NCBI GenBank assembly: GCA_030267965.1
Contig: BRYA01000296.1
Coordinates: 64,676 to 100,149 of the forward strand
Source: Triparma columacea
Taxonomy: Eukaryota > Sar > Bolidophyceae > Parmales > Triparmaceae
Direction of reading: 5' to 3'
Length of the DNA stretch: 35,474 bases
Shown: positions 19,201 through 29,488 of the stretch, one piece after another
Layout: each line of letters opens with the position of its first letter
How positions within the stretch are numbered: position 1 is the first letter of the stretch
The notes under the pieces: generated by a model
What the model was told of the DNA's origin: nothing
What the model saw: the letters and a program-made list of their open reading frames with translations, nothing else
Database searches by the model: none
Position numbers and translations under genes: made by a program

Positions 19201-22200
19201 AACGAGGACATTGTTGCGTTCGCCCGTGCATGGACCGGATTTGATAGGCAGGCAATGAGGAGCAACATTGAACGTGTCGTGGGGGAGAAATCAGACAACA
19301 ATGTAGATCCGATGCAAATAAAGGCAGAATGGCGAGACCAGTTCCCGAAGCTCGGCCTCAACGGGTTGTACGTTGGGGACGGTTACCCCCTCTGCCACGA
19401 ACTCCCAACAAGGGCTTTTCTCCACCAGGGCGCGATGTATCGCTATCTTGGGTCTGATCCCAACCCGAAGACCATAAGTGACGACCTTGACGACGGAGTC
19501 ACTCGCTTCGTGCTCGATACGTCATCAGACCTGTACGCAACTCTCTGCGATCCAGACCCAGGCTCTGGGAGCTGCCGCTACAAGTCAGAAGTCGTCCTCT
19601 CGTCCACCCTCCCCTGCACCGGGAAGGAGTGCGACGTCGACACTCTCCGAGTCATTGCAGTCGGGGCGACCTCTCTTTCCACTCCCATCTATTTTGAATA
19701 CATTCAGCAGCCATGCGTCCACTACGCCTTTTACGATGAGACCCACGGTCGATCAATTGGTAACGCATACAAAAGGAATGGGCGTTGCGGGGACTCTAGG
19801 ATTCCACTCGCGACCGTGCCGTGCAGACCTGTGGGGCCGTGGATAACTTACGGGGTCGAAATGTGCGGACAAAACTACCACGGCGAAAGGACCACTGTGG
19901 CTACCGGGTCGCAGAGGTGTTTGGACGAAGGAGCTGGCGAGGTGAGATCGGAGACGAGGAGTGAAGCAGCGTCCACCGCAAAAGCCTCACATTACCCCAA
20001 CCCTTCTTTGCTCGTCGCAGTTTGCTTCCTGGAATTGGATCAAATTCAAGTGCAGCGATGAAGACTTGGGCGGTGTCACTGATAGTAACCTAGGATATTG
20101 GTCTACTGCTAAGTGCCAGACGCAGGTGCAGGTTGTAGAAGGAGGGAAGGTCTCTATCGTACACGAAATGCACGAGGACACGTTCAAGGAATGGAAGAAG
20201 GGTGACGTCTCTGTGGACAACAAGGTCGAATTCAGGATCGATTGGGACGGAGGCAACTTCCCCACGACGGCAGACAACTGTGGTAACGAATGCGAAGTGG
20301 TTGCTTCAAGCGACACTTGTCTCTGCAACACCACTGTTACTTCTTCGATGCCCTTCTCGTCGCTCTCCGAGCCCCCCTCCCTCGATGAAGTTATCTCCAC
20401 GCTGCGCGTCACCGTCCTTGAAAGCGTCGCGACCGACGCATCTATCTACTCTCTCCACTCTACGACGTCAGACGGAGTTAAGATCTACCTCCCCGTTGGC
20501 ACGACAACCCTGACGGAGGATGCGGTTTTCCAAGTGCAAACTTTCAGTCAGGTCCATCGTTACTACAAGAATAGTCTCTCGACTGTTCACATTGGCTCCT
20601 CTTTCTCCTTCCGAAATCCCCCCTCCTTTATGAGTGTGATTGAACCCACGGCGAGGGACGCATTCTGGGAGACGGAAGCTGTTCTGGACGTGTTTTTCAA
20701 CCATCCGAACCTCGCCCCATTTCTGGCAGACTTCCTGATCAAGAGGCTCGTTACGTCAAATCCAACACCGAGGTACGTTGAAGAAGTGGCAAACGCTTTC
20801 ATAAGTGGAAAATTCGGGAACGACTTTGGAAGTGGAGAGTATGGAGACCTGGAAGCCACTATTGCCGCAGTCTTGCTTGATAGGGAGTCCCTCTCATCCA
20901 CGTTGGAAGCCGATACGACCCAAGGAAAGATGCGAGAACCAATTCTGAAACTGATGCACATTATGAGAAGCCTGGAAGTTCAGAAGAGGAACGGCGGCGA
21001 TATTGCAGACAACTTCATTTACAAGAAGATTGGTCAGATGGCAACAAACACTCCTTCTGTCTTCAACTTCTATCAGAGCGATTACCAACCGGCAGGAAAG
21101 ATATCGTTCTCTTCTCTGGTTTCACCCGAAGGGCAATTGATAAATGCCCCGACCGTGCTATCATGGTTGAACGGTATCCTCTCTCTTGTCGAGTACGGAT
21201 TGACATCTTGCTATTTTGGTTTCTTCACTCCCTCGAGAAGCGACCAGATTTGTTGGAAAGAGCGGCTTGAAAAAGAAGGACACAAAAACAGCAACAAATG
21301 GAACTCAGGTCACCTTTCATGGGAACCTGAGGATTTGAATGACGTCGACAGTGTTCTTGATGAGCTAGACTTACTCCTTACAGGAGGGCGTTTACAAGAA
21401 GCTTCGAAGAGAATCATAAGCGCTGAGTTTATGAAGCAAAATGCAGACACCACGGCTGATGACTCCGTCGGTAAGGCTCTGAGGACAGCCATTAATCTAA
21501 TGTCCGCCACCCCCGAGTTCCAAATCGAGGGAACGCTTCATTCCACGACCACGACGAAGAGGGCCACTTCCTTACCCGAAGAGGCCGCCCCTGATGATCC
21601 GTCGGACTACAAAGCTATCGTCTACATTTTCATGACTGGTGGCGTTGACTCCTTTAACATTCTAATGCCGCATTCGGAGTGCAATGGGGGCATCGACCTT
21701 GAAACGCAGTATCAAGATGTCAGAACTGACATAGCTCTTGCAAAATCAACAATGCTGGAGATCGACGCCACCTCTCAGTCACAGCCCTGCAACAAATTTG
21801 GTCTTCACCCAGAGCTGACATTCGTTCAGAGCCTCTACAACGATGGTGACGTGTCGTTCATTGCAAACATCGGCAGTATGGTTGAGCCCATCACCAAGGA
21901 GGAGTATAATTCAAAGTCCAAGGAAGGTGAGAAGAGAGAGAAGAGAGAGAAGAGAGGAAGAACAAATTGTGAGCGGAGCTTTATCTTACTCTGTATTTTC
22001 TCTTCGCTCGTCACTGGTCGCAGTGCCGCCGTCGCTATTCGCGCATAACATTCAAGTGAAGGCTGCGATGGGAGTACACGCGCAAGTTCCAGCCGCGAAG
22101 GGAGTTCTCGGTCGAATTAAGGACGCCCTCACAGCAACGATGGACGAGGCTGATAGGAAACTTACGCACTCGTATAGCATCACGGGCGACGCTCATGTTC

Positions 22201-23009
22201 TTGAAGGAAATCCGGGAGTCAGCACGAGTCCGGACTTTATCAGTAGGACCGCTGGAGTTGAGCCGTTCGACGAGATTAGGGGGGCGCACTTAAACGTGCC
22301 TATTCAGCGTTTGAACCAAAACGTGTCTGGCTCGATATTTGCTGAAACCTGGTCTCAGACGGTTGAAAAGTCATTCGTTCGAACCAAAATCCTTTACGAT
22401 GCGTTGGAAAGCCAAGGCACCCTGACCCAGACTTTCAGTGCGGTGGAGGATGTCGCCGAACCCAGTGATCTGGCGGAGGAGCTAATGCAGGTCGCTAGAC
22501 TGATCTCATCTCGGGATGCACTGAAATCTGAGCGCGACATATTTTTCGTCGATATTGGTGGATTTGACACGCACAGCGATGGCAAAGAGGTTCTGGAATC
22601 GAAGATGGTAGAAATCAATGATGCACTCGAGAGCTTTGTGGGAGAGATGAAGGCGCAGTCTCTTTGGGACAAAGTCACCATCGCGACTGCATCAGACTTC
22701 GCAAGAACGCTCACATCAAACGGGCTTGGAACCGACCACGCGTGGGGTGGCAACGTCTTTGTCGCGGGAGGTTCTATTGATGGAGGAAAAATACTAGGGA
22801 GATACCCTGACGATCTGAGCGAGAACGGCTCCTTGAACTTGGGGCGCGGTAGGCTCATTCCTACCACCCCATGGGAAGGCATGTGGATGGCCCTTGCGAA
22901 ATGGTTTGGGGTCTCTGAGGGCGAAAACGGTCTCAATTACGTTCTTCCAAACCTTGCAAAATTCGACAGTTCGCAAATCATTGACGCCGCTGTATTATTT
23001 GAGGAGTAG
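16162..23009 (+). CDS. Membrane-anchored DUF1800-DUF1501 fusion protein
   Basis: Seven exons, 16162-16962, 17046-17828, 17915-18513, 18607-18795, 18927-19941, 20021-21926 and 22024-23009, join in consistent phase and give 2,092 residues. A short cytoplasmic N-terminus is followed by one membrane helix (about 51-76, LLTAIALGGIAGVAYFIFI) and a Pro/Thr/Ser spacer (PTPTPTPTPT). The rest should be extracytoplasmic. A DUF1800 region spans roughly 740-1620: LRQRVAWAISQIFVVSEAG, DENYAREIMQLFTIGLYEL, FLADFLIKRLVTSNPTPRYV. A DUF1501 region follows from about 1650: AIVYIFMTGGVDSFNILMP, CNKFGLHPEL, ANIGSMVEPI, DIGGFDTHSD and GLGTDHAWGGN, with Asp/His residues placed like metal ligands of the alkaline phosphatase/sulfatase superfamily. 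In bacteria the two families are usually neighbouring secreted proteins; here they are fused. The reaction is unknown. Residues ~130-600 are Cys-containing and unassigned. Confidence 0.88.
16440..16478 (+). repeat. CCCACC simple repeat encoding Pro-Thr
   Basis: Tandem CCCACC units encode the (PT)n part of the spacer just after the membrane helix of the DUF1800-DUF1501 protein. The length of this tract is likely to vary between strains. Confidence 0.85.
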
Positions 23010-23087
23010 CAGGTAATAGTTGATATACATTTAGACATATAAAACTTCGTCTAAAAATTTCTCCATTCATCATCAACATCATCATCA

Positions 23088-25047
23088 TTATCGCCTTCCA
23101 AAATAAAAAATACGACGCCAAAAGCCTCCATTTCCTCTCTCCGAATCGCTGCTGCCACCGCGGCCGCCGCTACCTCCGTTGTTGTTGCTGCTGTTGCGAA
23201 CCCAAGGAAGCCTCCTCCACCATCTCCTCCCTCCCTCCCAGTTTCCTCCATCCTCCTCCTCGTCCTCCCAGCTCGTCTCCTCTTGCTCGTCTGCCCATCT
23301 TTCCTCCCACTCTTTTTGGCCCTCTGACGCGACTATACCCCTATCGACCCCCTCCCATTTTCCACTCCCGTCCACCAGCCCACACCATATGCCCTGCAAA
23401 TTATCTTCAAAGTACCCCACTCCCTCTCTGGCATCATTCACGTTGTAGTAACGAGACAGCTCCGAGCAACGAGCCCCGGCTCTGGCAGCAAAGACGAAAA
23501 ATCTAGACAGCGTAACGAGGGAGAACATGATCGCAAGGGCCCAAAGCAGGATAGGGCGCAGCGACAATTTTGTCATCGTATTTTCTGCTGTGGCTGTATG
23601 CGTCGCAACCAGGAAGGAAGTATCTTGAGCGATTGCGATAATTTCGTTTTGCTCGAGCTCAGACTCGGACTCAGGCTCGGGCTCCTCCAAAACGGCCTCC
23701 TCTTGTCTCTCTACCGCCTTTACCACTTCCTGCTCCTCCTGGATCGCCTGCTGGTTTTCTTCCTCCTCACCAACGCTCTCCTCGCTGCTTTCCTCAATGA
23801 TGACCCCCCCCCCCTCCTCCCTCCCCTCCCCCCAGTCCTGACTTAGCTCCAAACTCAAGTGCTCAAGCTCCTCCCTCAAGTCTCTACTCGCCTCCAGTAA
23901 ACCTTCTGCCTGGCTAACGCTTGCATCGCACCTTGGACTGCTCTCGTGGCTCCCCAGCCTCTTTCTTGTCTTCTGAACCTTCTTTTGGTCAGCATATTCC
24001 CGAATCTTGTCAAACGCGTTCCAGTTGCCGAGCCATTTCGCCCATAATTCCTCCCCATCCACAACTCTGTCTACGACCATCGGATGCGATGACAATATTC
24101 GAGAGTGCATGCCTGGGTCCTTGTGCTGTATGAAGGTATACAGCATTGAAATATTTTTTACGAACTGGCAATGAAGCGACGATGTGCGGGGAGATATATG
24201 TGAGAATCAGTCGGGAGAGACGCTTGAAGCGAGGCGACAAGAAAAGCACTGCTCTGCCCTGCGTCCTCACCTCCTCCAAACCCTCTAGCGTTGAGACGAG
24301 ATCAGAAAGGCCTGCACCCTCGGCCTTCGCCCTACCCTTGGCAACCATCTCCTTCGTCAGCACCCCGCTTGTGGCAGCCGACGACTTTATCTCTGCCTCG
24401 ATGCACTCTCCTATGGCGTTTTTAATGGCCTCGAGCCACATGCAGTGGTTGTCAGTATTCGGTGCCCTCAGAAGATGTGTGTTCCCCGAGCTGTCGACGA
24501 TTTCAAAGGCATTGCTAAGAAAGGAACCCTCCGTCGTTACGGTCGTGTCTATCTCATTCTCCCCTCCGTTGTCGTCCACCTGATCCCAATCCTCAATGAA
24601 GACTTCCACCAGGGCAGTGTTTGCATTAATGGGGCACAGGCGTTTCCCTTCCGCGTAAAGAAGGTAAGACGGCACATCATCATCTGACGAAGGAGGCTTC
24701 TTGAACAGGACACAGCTCAGCGCAGGAGGGGGGGAGGGTGAAAGAGGCGACACAGGTGCAGCCGAGGAGGAAGAGATAGGAGTAATTTTATTCATCGAAT
24801 GAGTACCCTTCTTCCCCACAGCACCAAGGGCCGCACCATACGGGATCACATTCGGATGGTCGTTTTCGACCCCACCATATTCTACCATGACCTTCCTTTT
24901 CGCTTCTCCCCAGCAACCTGGTCCGACTGGCTGCAAAGCTCTTGGTTTTTGGCTTGTTGAACGCGCATTCGAAGTCAACAATGAATGTGATGCACGTGGG
25001 ACCGGCGACGACAATACACCCGAAAGGACCACCGTTGACGATGTCAT
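23088..25047 (-). CDS. PH-like domain protein with C-terminal transmembrane helix
   Basis: Exons 25047-24271 and 24164-23088 join in phase 0 (GTGAG donor, CCAG acceptor) and give 617 residues. A PH-like region at roughly 100-205 ends with the typical helix: NAFEIVDSSGNTHLLRAP then CMWLEAIKNAIGE, where the Trp is the hallmark residue. Helical sequence crosses the splice junction (LEGLEE/FVKNISMLYTF), supporting the join. After it come a region with LWAKWLGNWNAFDKIREY, a long Glu-rich coiled-coil-like stretch (about 350-435), one membrane helix (461-483, LRPILLWALAIMFSLVTLSR) and a Trp/Gly/Asn-rich tail. It probably binds a phosphoinositide or protein on one membrane while anchored in the same or another. 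The start is uncertain: 25047 is the first ATG in frame, 24796 (MNKITPIS) is an alternative. It is tail-to-tail with the DUF fusion gene, 78 bp apart. Confidence 0.72.
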
Positions 25048-25243
25048 ATAGATGCGATTGAGAACTATTCCAAAAAAATAGCCGATATTTTTGGGGACCC
25101 AGTTTGTGGCCTGTTTCCGGATGTTGAGAGAAGTTGTGAAGCCAAAAAAGATCTTTTGCAGGTTCTAGACTACACAAAGATATTGTAGATCTCCGCTCCT
25201 CCACAACCCCCCTGAAGTCAGATAAACAACCAAAGTATCAAAG
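25048..25243. promoter_or_regulatory. Shared upstream region between PH-like and PX genes
   Basis: 196 bp lie between the two divergent start codons. Both genes encode probable phosphoinositide-binding proteins, so co-expression from this interval is possible. No element can be named. Confidence 0.35.
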
Positions 25244-26196
25244 ATGGGCAACGCTCCCGCGACACGCCTCACAATTTGGCCACTCCATCCTCCCGCAGAC
25301 ATTTCTGGTAATGCCTCTAGGCGTATTTCCCTTTCGAGCGACCACTTACGTCTTTACCACAGCCACGTGGACGGGACAAGGACGATTCTGATAAATGAGC
25401 AGGAAATGCACAAGTCGAAGAAGGGATTTGATACTGGGAGTGTCCATAACATTGATTACAATGGAGTTACTTATGTTGTTACAATCAAAGGTGAGGGAGG
25501 GTTTTGTTGGGGCGAGGGGTTTCTTCCAGGCTGTTTGAACAGACGCGCATGTGTTTTTACTTACTCGCAAATCCCCCCCTTCCCCCCCAACTCCCAGCCA
25601 CCATGACCGGAAGCTTCACATACACCTGCACAGTAAACAACAAAGCCTTGAAGTCCCACCTGGAACGCCCGGCTGTGGCCCAAGGGGATCTTGTCTTTAG
25701 AGTTTCGTCGGTACACGTCGAAGATATGATGGGGATGATGAGCGAAGGCGCCGGTGCACCCCCGGCATCGGAGCCACAGAAGGTCGGTATGTATTCCGTC
25801 GAGGTCTTCAGCAAGGAGGCCGGTCAAGGTGAGAATGAATGAACAAAAGAGGAAGAGAAGGGAGGAAGCGTCAAAGGGCACTAAACCTTATTTCCCATCC
25901 CCCTTTATCTACTTTTTCAACCGCTTGCTGCAGTGATTTCCAATTCCGAGAAGAGATTCAGCGATTTCGTCGCTCTCTATGAAACTGTGAGAATGATGTA
26001 CGGGGGCAGTCATCTCGCCAAGAATATCCCACCCCCTCCAGGGAAGCAGCTCAAGATGACAACGGACCACCTCTCGCAAAATTTCCTTGACGACAGGAAG
26101 GAAAAACTCGACAATTTCATGAAGAAACTCAGCGACTTCCCCGGAATCATGGGAGTACCTGGCATCCAGGGGTTCTGCGGGCTTGATTCGGTCTAA
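25244..26196 (+). CDS. PX-domain (phosphoinositide-binding) protein
   Basis: Three exons, 25244-25490, 25598-25828 and 25934-26196, with phase-1 junctions, give 246 residues. The C-terminal half is a PX domain: a beta strand (YSVEVFSK), then SEKRFSDFVALYETVR, where the Arg in KRF-type position contacts the 3-phosphate, the Pro-rich loop NIPPPPGKQLK, and the closing helices LDDRKEKLDNFMKKLSDFP. PX domains typically bind PtdIns3P on endosomal membranes. The N-terminal 100 residues form beta-rich sequence without a clear domain. The protein begins MGNAPATR, so the Gly at position 2 could be myristoylated (weak evidence). There is no membrane helix. It is short, like a single-domain sorting-nexin relative. 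Confidence 0.85.
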
Positions 26197-26452
26197 GTGA
26201 AAGAAGGGTTGGGGTGGTTGGGGTTGAGGGTTGAGGGAACTACTACCATGAGGGAAGAGAAATTACGAAGTTGAAACAAAAATTGTTTTTTTTTTTGGTG
26301 AATCTTGCGATTTCATTGGAGACGACCCATAGCGCACAATAACACATATTTCCGAAACGAAACAAAACCAACGAAGCAGAAGGGACCCCAAACCCCCCTC
26401 TCCCAAATCCTTTTTTCTTTTTTTTCTACCCCACATATAATATCTCAAAGCC

Positions 26453-28184
26453 ATGGAGTCCTTCAATTTTGGCGTCCTCTGCCGTCGAAAGGGGAATACT
26501 GCCTCAGCAATTGCCGCATTTACGACATACTTGAACGGGACCACTTCCACCATTCCCCAACATCCCCCCAGTCCAACCTCCGAAGCACCATCAAAATTGT
26601 TCGAGAAGGAGCCACAAGCGCGATTTAACCTTGCCTCGTCTTATGCCGACGCAAAGGAATTCACATCGAGCGTTGATTCATTCAACGAGCTGTTCAGGAG
26701 AGTTGGAGAAAGGTAGGTTGCATCATGGACACAATACATCTCAAGATAACTTCTCTTGTCACCCTCCTCACTCTCTCGCTCTTTACAGCTGCGGCATCCA
26801 GACCGTGCCTATAGAACCCGCAGACGTCGAGAGCACCATTACCAAGTTAGATTTCCTGACTTCCCTTACCACCACTCCGCCAGCTGACCCTCTGTCCGAT
26901 TGGGCCGCTTCCGTCAATGCAACCCCTGCGCCAATTCCTGCTATCATCCAAGCCTCCTTCTCCTCTCTCGGATCGATTCACCTGAAACTGATGGACCCAA
27001 AATCTGCTCTGCGGGCAATAGTGCTCTCCTTGACCCTCTCCCATCCTAGAGCACCAGAACCTGAAGACTATTACAACATAAACATTGCGCTTCGGCAGCT
27101 CGGGTACCAGCAGGAGGCCACCAAGCTGAGCTGGAGACTCATAGATAAGGCATTAAAGCGCAAAGGAGGTGAGAGAAGAATGGTCGAAAAGCGATTGAAC
27201 GTCTTGACATCGATACGGAAACTGTAACCCTTTTGTAAACCGGCCATATTTCTCACACCCCGCTTACGTGACTGTAACCATTATACTTCAAACTCTTTCA
27301 TCATTCGTTTCGCTCATACTTTGCTCATCTCAGCTGAAAACCCCCGCATCTTACCAATTTCTCCCAAGCCCATTCCCCCCCCCGTTCCCCCGCGGACAAC
27401 CGACGACCCGCCCCCCACGCAATCATCCACCCTCACGAACATAATATGTGTAAAGTACGGCAAGAAGTACAGCCCAGACTACGTCAACCGCCTCTTTGCC
27501 GGGGTGCGCCGTACAACCAAAAACCACAGTCTCTCCTTCTTCTGTCTCACTGATGATGCCGAAGGTATAGATCTAGGTACAAATGATGTTAGCATCGTAC
27601 CTTTGAGCCCCAAACCTTTCAAGTCATCGAGGCGCAACCCGGCAGGCTGGTGGCACAAGGCGTGTCTGTTCAACCCCACCCTGAAGAGCCGTTTCTCCGA
27701 ATCAGCGGCGAAAAATATTTACATTGACCTAGACACTGTCGTCGTAGGCGACTTGGGTTTTATCATTGACGGCGTAAGATACCCCGACCCAGCTGTGAGA
27801 TTCGCCACACTCAACACCAACGACATGGTGAATGAGAGGAGGAAAGACGGCCTAAACACGAGCGTAATGGTGTGGGAGAACGACGAAATTTTCGACGATC
27901 TTTACAATCACCTCGACTCCCACTTTGACATTATTGGGAAGTACATATACAAGCTCGATCACTGGTTTGAGATGATGTTCTCCGAATGTCAAGGTTTCGT
28001 GGGGGGTTGCGGCGGAGTTAAGGAATACAAGAGGGTCAAGGAGGAGGGCACAGAGGGGGAGGGTTGGAGGGAGGGGGTTGCACTCGTTACGTTCCCACTT
28101 CACCCCAAACCGCACCACTGCGCTGAGGAGGACGCCTGGGTGAGAGATTTTTGGCTTGGAAGAGGGGATTTATGTGAAAAATGA
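26453..28184 (+). CDS. TPR-like / glycosyltransferase two-part protein
   Basis: Three exons, 26453-26712, 26789-27168 and 27334-28184, phases 2 and 1, give 496 residues. Residues 1-210 are helical with TPR-like spacing (FNLASSYADAKEFTSSVDSF, ALRAIVLSLTLSHPRAPEPE, YYNINIALRQLGYQQEATKL). A Pro-rich linker follows, then from about residue 248 a glycosyltransferase of the algal GT8-like kind: VKYGKKYSPDYVNRLFAGVR, FFCLTDDAEGIDL, GWWHKACLFNP, the metal/sugar-nucleotide motif DLD (345-347) in IYIDLDTVVVGDL, then LNTSVMVWEND and, near the end, HCAEEDAWVRDFWL. It probably transfers a sugar from a nucleotide sugar. Joining the parts is inferred: the transferase frame has no ATG near its start, and a GTGAG donor at 27169 fits its acceptor in phase. 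If unspliced, the first gene would stop at 27227. Start has a CCATGG context. Confidence 0.75.
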
Positions 28185-28222
28185 AATACCTTTGTACTCT
28201 TTACCACGACGTTCTATCTATT

Positions 28223-29421
28223 TTATACTCTGCCTTCGTTCATGTTGGACATTGCGAGTATATGTGCATCCCCGACAATCTGGTCGGATATATTGTCGAC
28301 ACCTCTGACTGATTGCTTTTGGTTCATTGCCTGGACGTAACTAGAGCCCTTCACTTTCTGTGTTTCGGTGCCCTTCACGCTCATCTCCGTGGAGTGGAAC
28401 TTGAACTTCGCCGAGATTCTGCGCACCGAGACGGCGATCTGATAGAAAGCGACACATACGATGATACTATTTACGGACGCGGAAGGACTACGCATCATGA
28501 TCCAAGCGGTGGAGATTTGGCTGCAGCCAAACATAATTGCCCCACCCCCAAATGCGTACAGAATCATCATCCTCTGCGACGAGAGCATAGTAAGTATCAA
28601 GAAGTTGTGTGCTGTGCATATTATGTCTTTGCATTGGATTGGTACAGTCGTCGCTGTGCTCCTCACCTCCTCCTTCATTGCTTTGACCGAAGAGTGCATG
28701 CTCCCCTTCGGCCCGTTCAAGGCATACGTAGGTCCGAGCACAGATACCAGGGTGGAGTTAATAACGCAGTAGAATTCTAGGCAAAGGCACGAAACTATGA
28801 ACCCGTTGTGAATGGCCTGGACGATCCAGTGTTCCTTGTCGTTGGTGAAGGCAATCATTGAATCAGACAGCTGCGTAGATATGGAGAGACCGCAAATCAA
28901 CGCCGCCTGTGTACCGATAGCTGGGGGAGAGGACGGGGAGAGGGGGGGTGTTGGCGCCAGTTGCTAAAACCACGCGAAAGACTAGGTAGTCCTTGCCTGG
29001 TCTGCCTGCAACAATGGCGGCACCAACTCCCCTTACCTTGAAGGTACCTATCAACGTTCTGCATCTCCATGTTCTTAATCTGCACGGCCTGGGCCTGCAG
29101 CTCAGAATCAACCGCACGGCGATCAGCAGCTAGCATCCTGGGGAGAGGAAGATGGCAAGGATACAGCCCGGAAGTGGGAGGGTGAGAAGGGTGGAGAATA
29201 TCAATGAGGAGTTGGAAACGAAGAAAACGGGGGATGTACAAGAGCCTAATTGGAGCACGCACGGGCGACTGGGCGAATATGAGAACACGAGAAATATAGG
29301 CACACCTTCACTGAATAATGGAAAACTAACTTCTTTGCTCTGAAACAATCTTCCTCAGCAATAAATCATAACACGAGCCATACACTTGTGCCCTTTGAGG
29401 GCCGTAGTCATTATATTTCAT
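28223..29421 (-). CDS. Orai-like multi-pass membrane protein (putative calcium channel relative)
   Basis: Best model: exons 29421-29331, 29129-29037 and 28920-28223, phases 1 and 1, 293 residues. After a helical segment (AVQIKNMEMQNVDRYLQ) come about four hydrophobic helices: AIGTQAALICGLSISTQLSD, FIVSCLCLEFYCVINSTLVS, MMILYAFGGGAIMFGCSQIS and VNSIIVCVAFYQIAVSV. Between helices 2 and 3 is LGPTYALNGPKGSMHSSVKA, a pattern I associate with Orai-like proteins of plants and protists. Orai proteins form the pore of store-operated calcium channels; the acidic pore residue of animal Orai is not evident, so channel activity is uncertain. Exon 1 uses a less usual GTTAGT donor; the safer alternative start is the ATG at 29136. 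Its 5' end faces the permease gene only 67 bp away; its 3' end is 38 bp from the glycosyltransferase stop. Confidence 0.55.
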
Positions 29422-29488
29422 CACCTCTCCCACTGGCGATAGATTGGTGTAGCTCACAGTGACTCTCAGTGGATGCGACTTGTGTTGC
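29422..29488. promoter_or_regulatory. Very short head-to-head intergenic interval
   Basis: Only 67 bp separate the modelled start codons of the Orai-like gene and the permease gene. If the later start (29136) is used for the Orai-like gene, the interval is 352 bp. Either way the two transporter-like genes must share regulatory DNA. Confidence 0.3.

Noticed and set aside
24788..25204. 138-codon minus-strand frame overlapping the start of the PH-like gene
   Set aside because: It has no motif and ends inside the PH-like gene in a different frame. It may be leader sequence; the in-phase PH model explains the region better.
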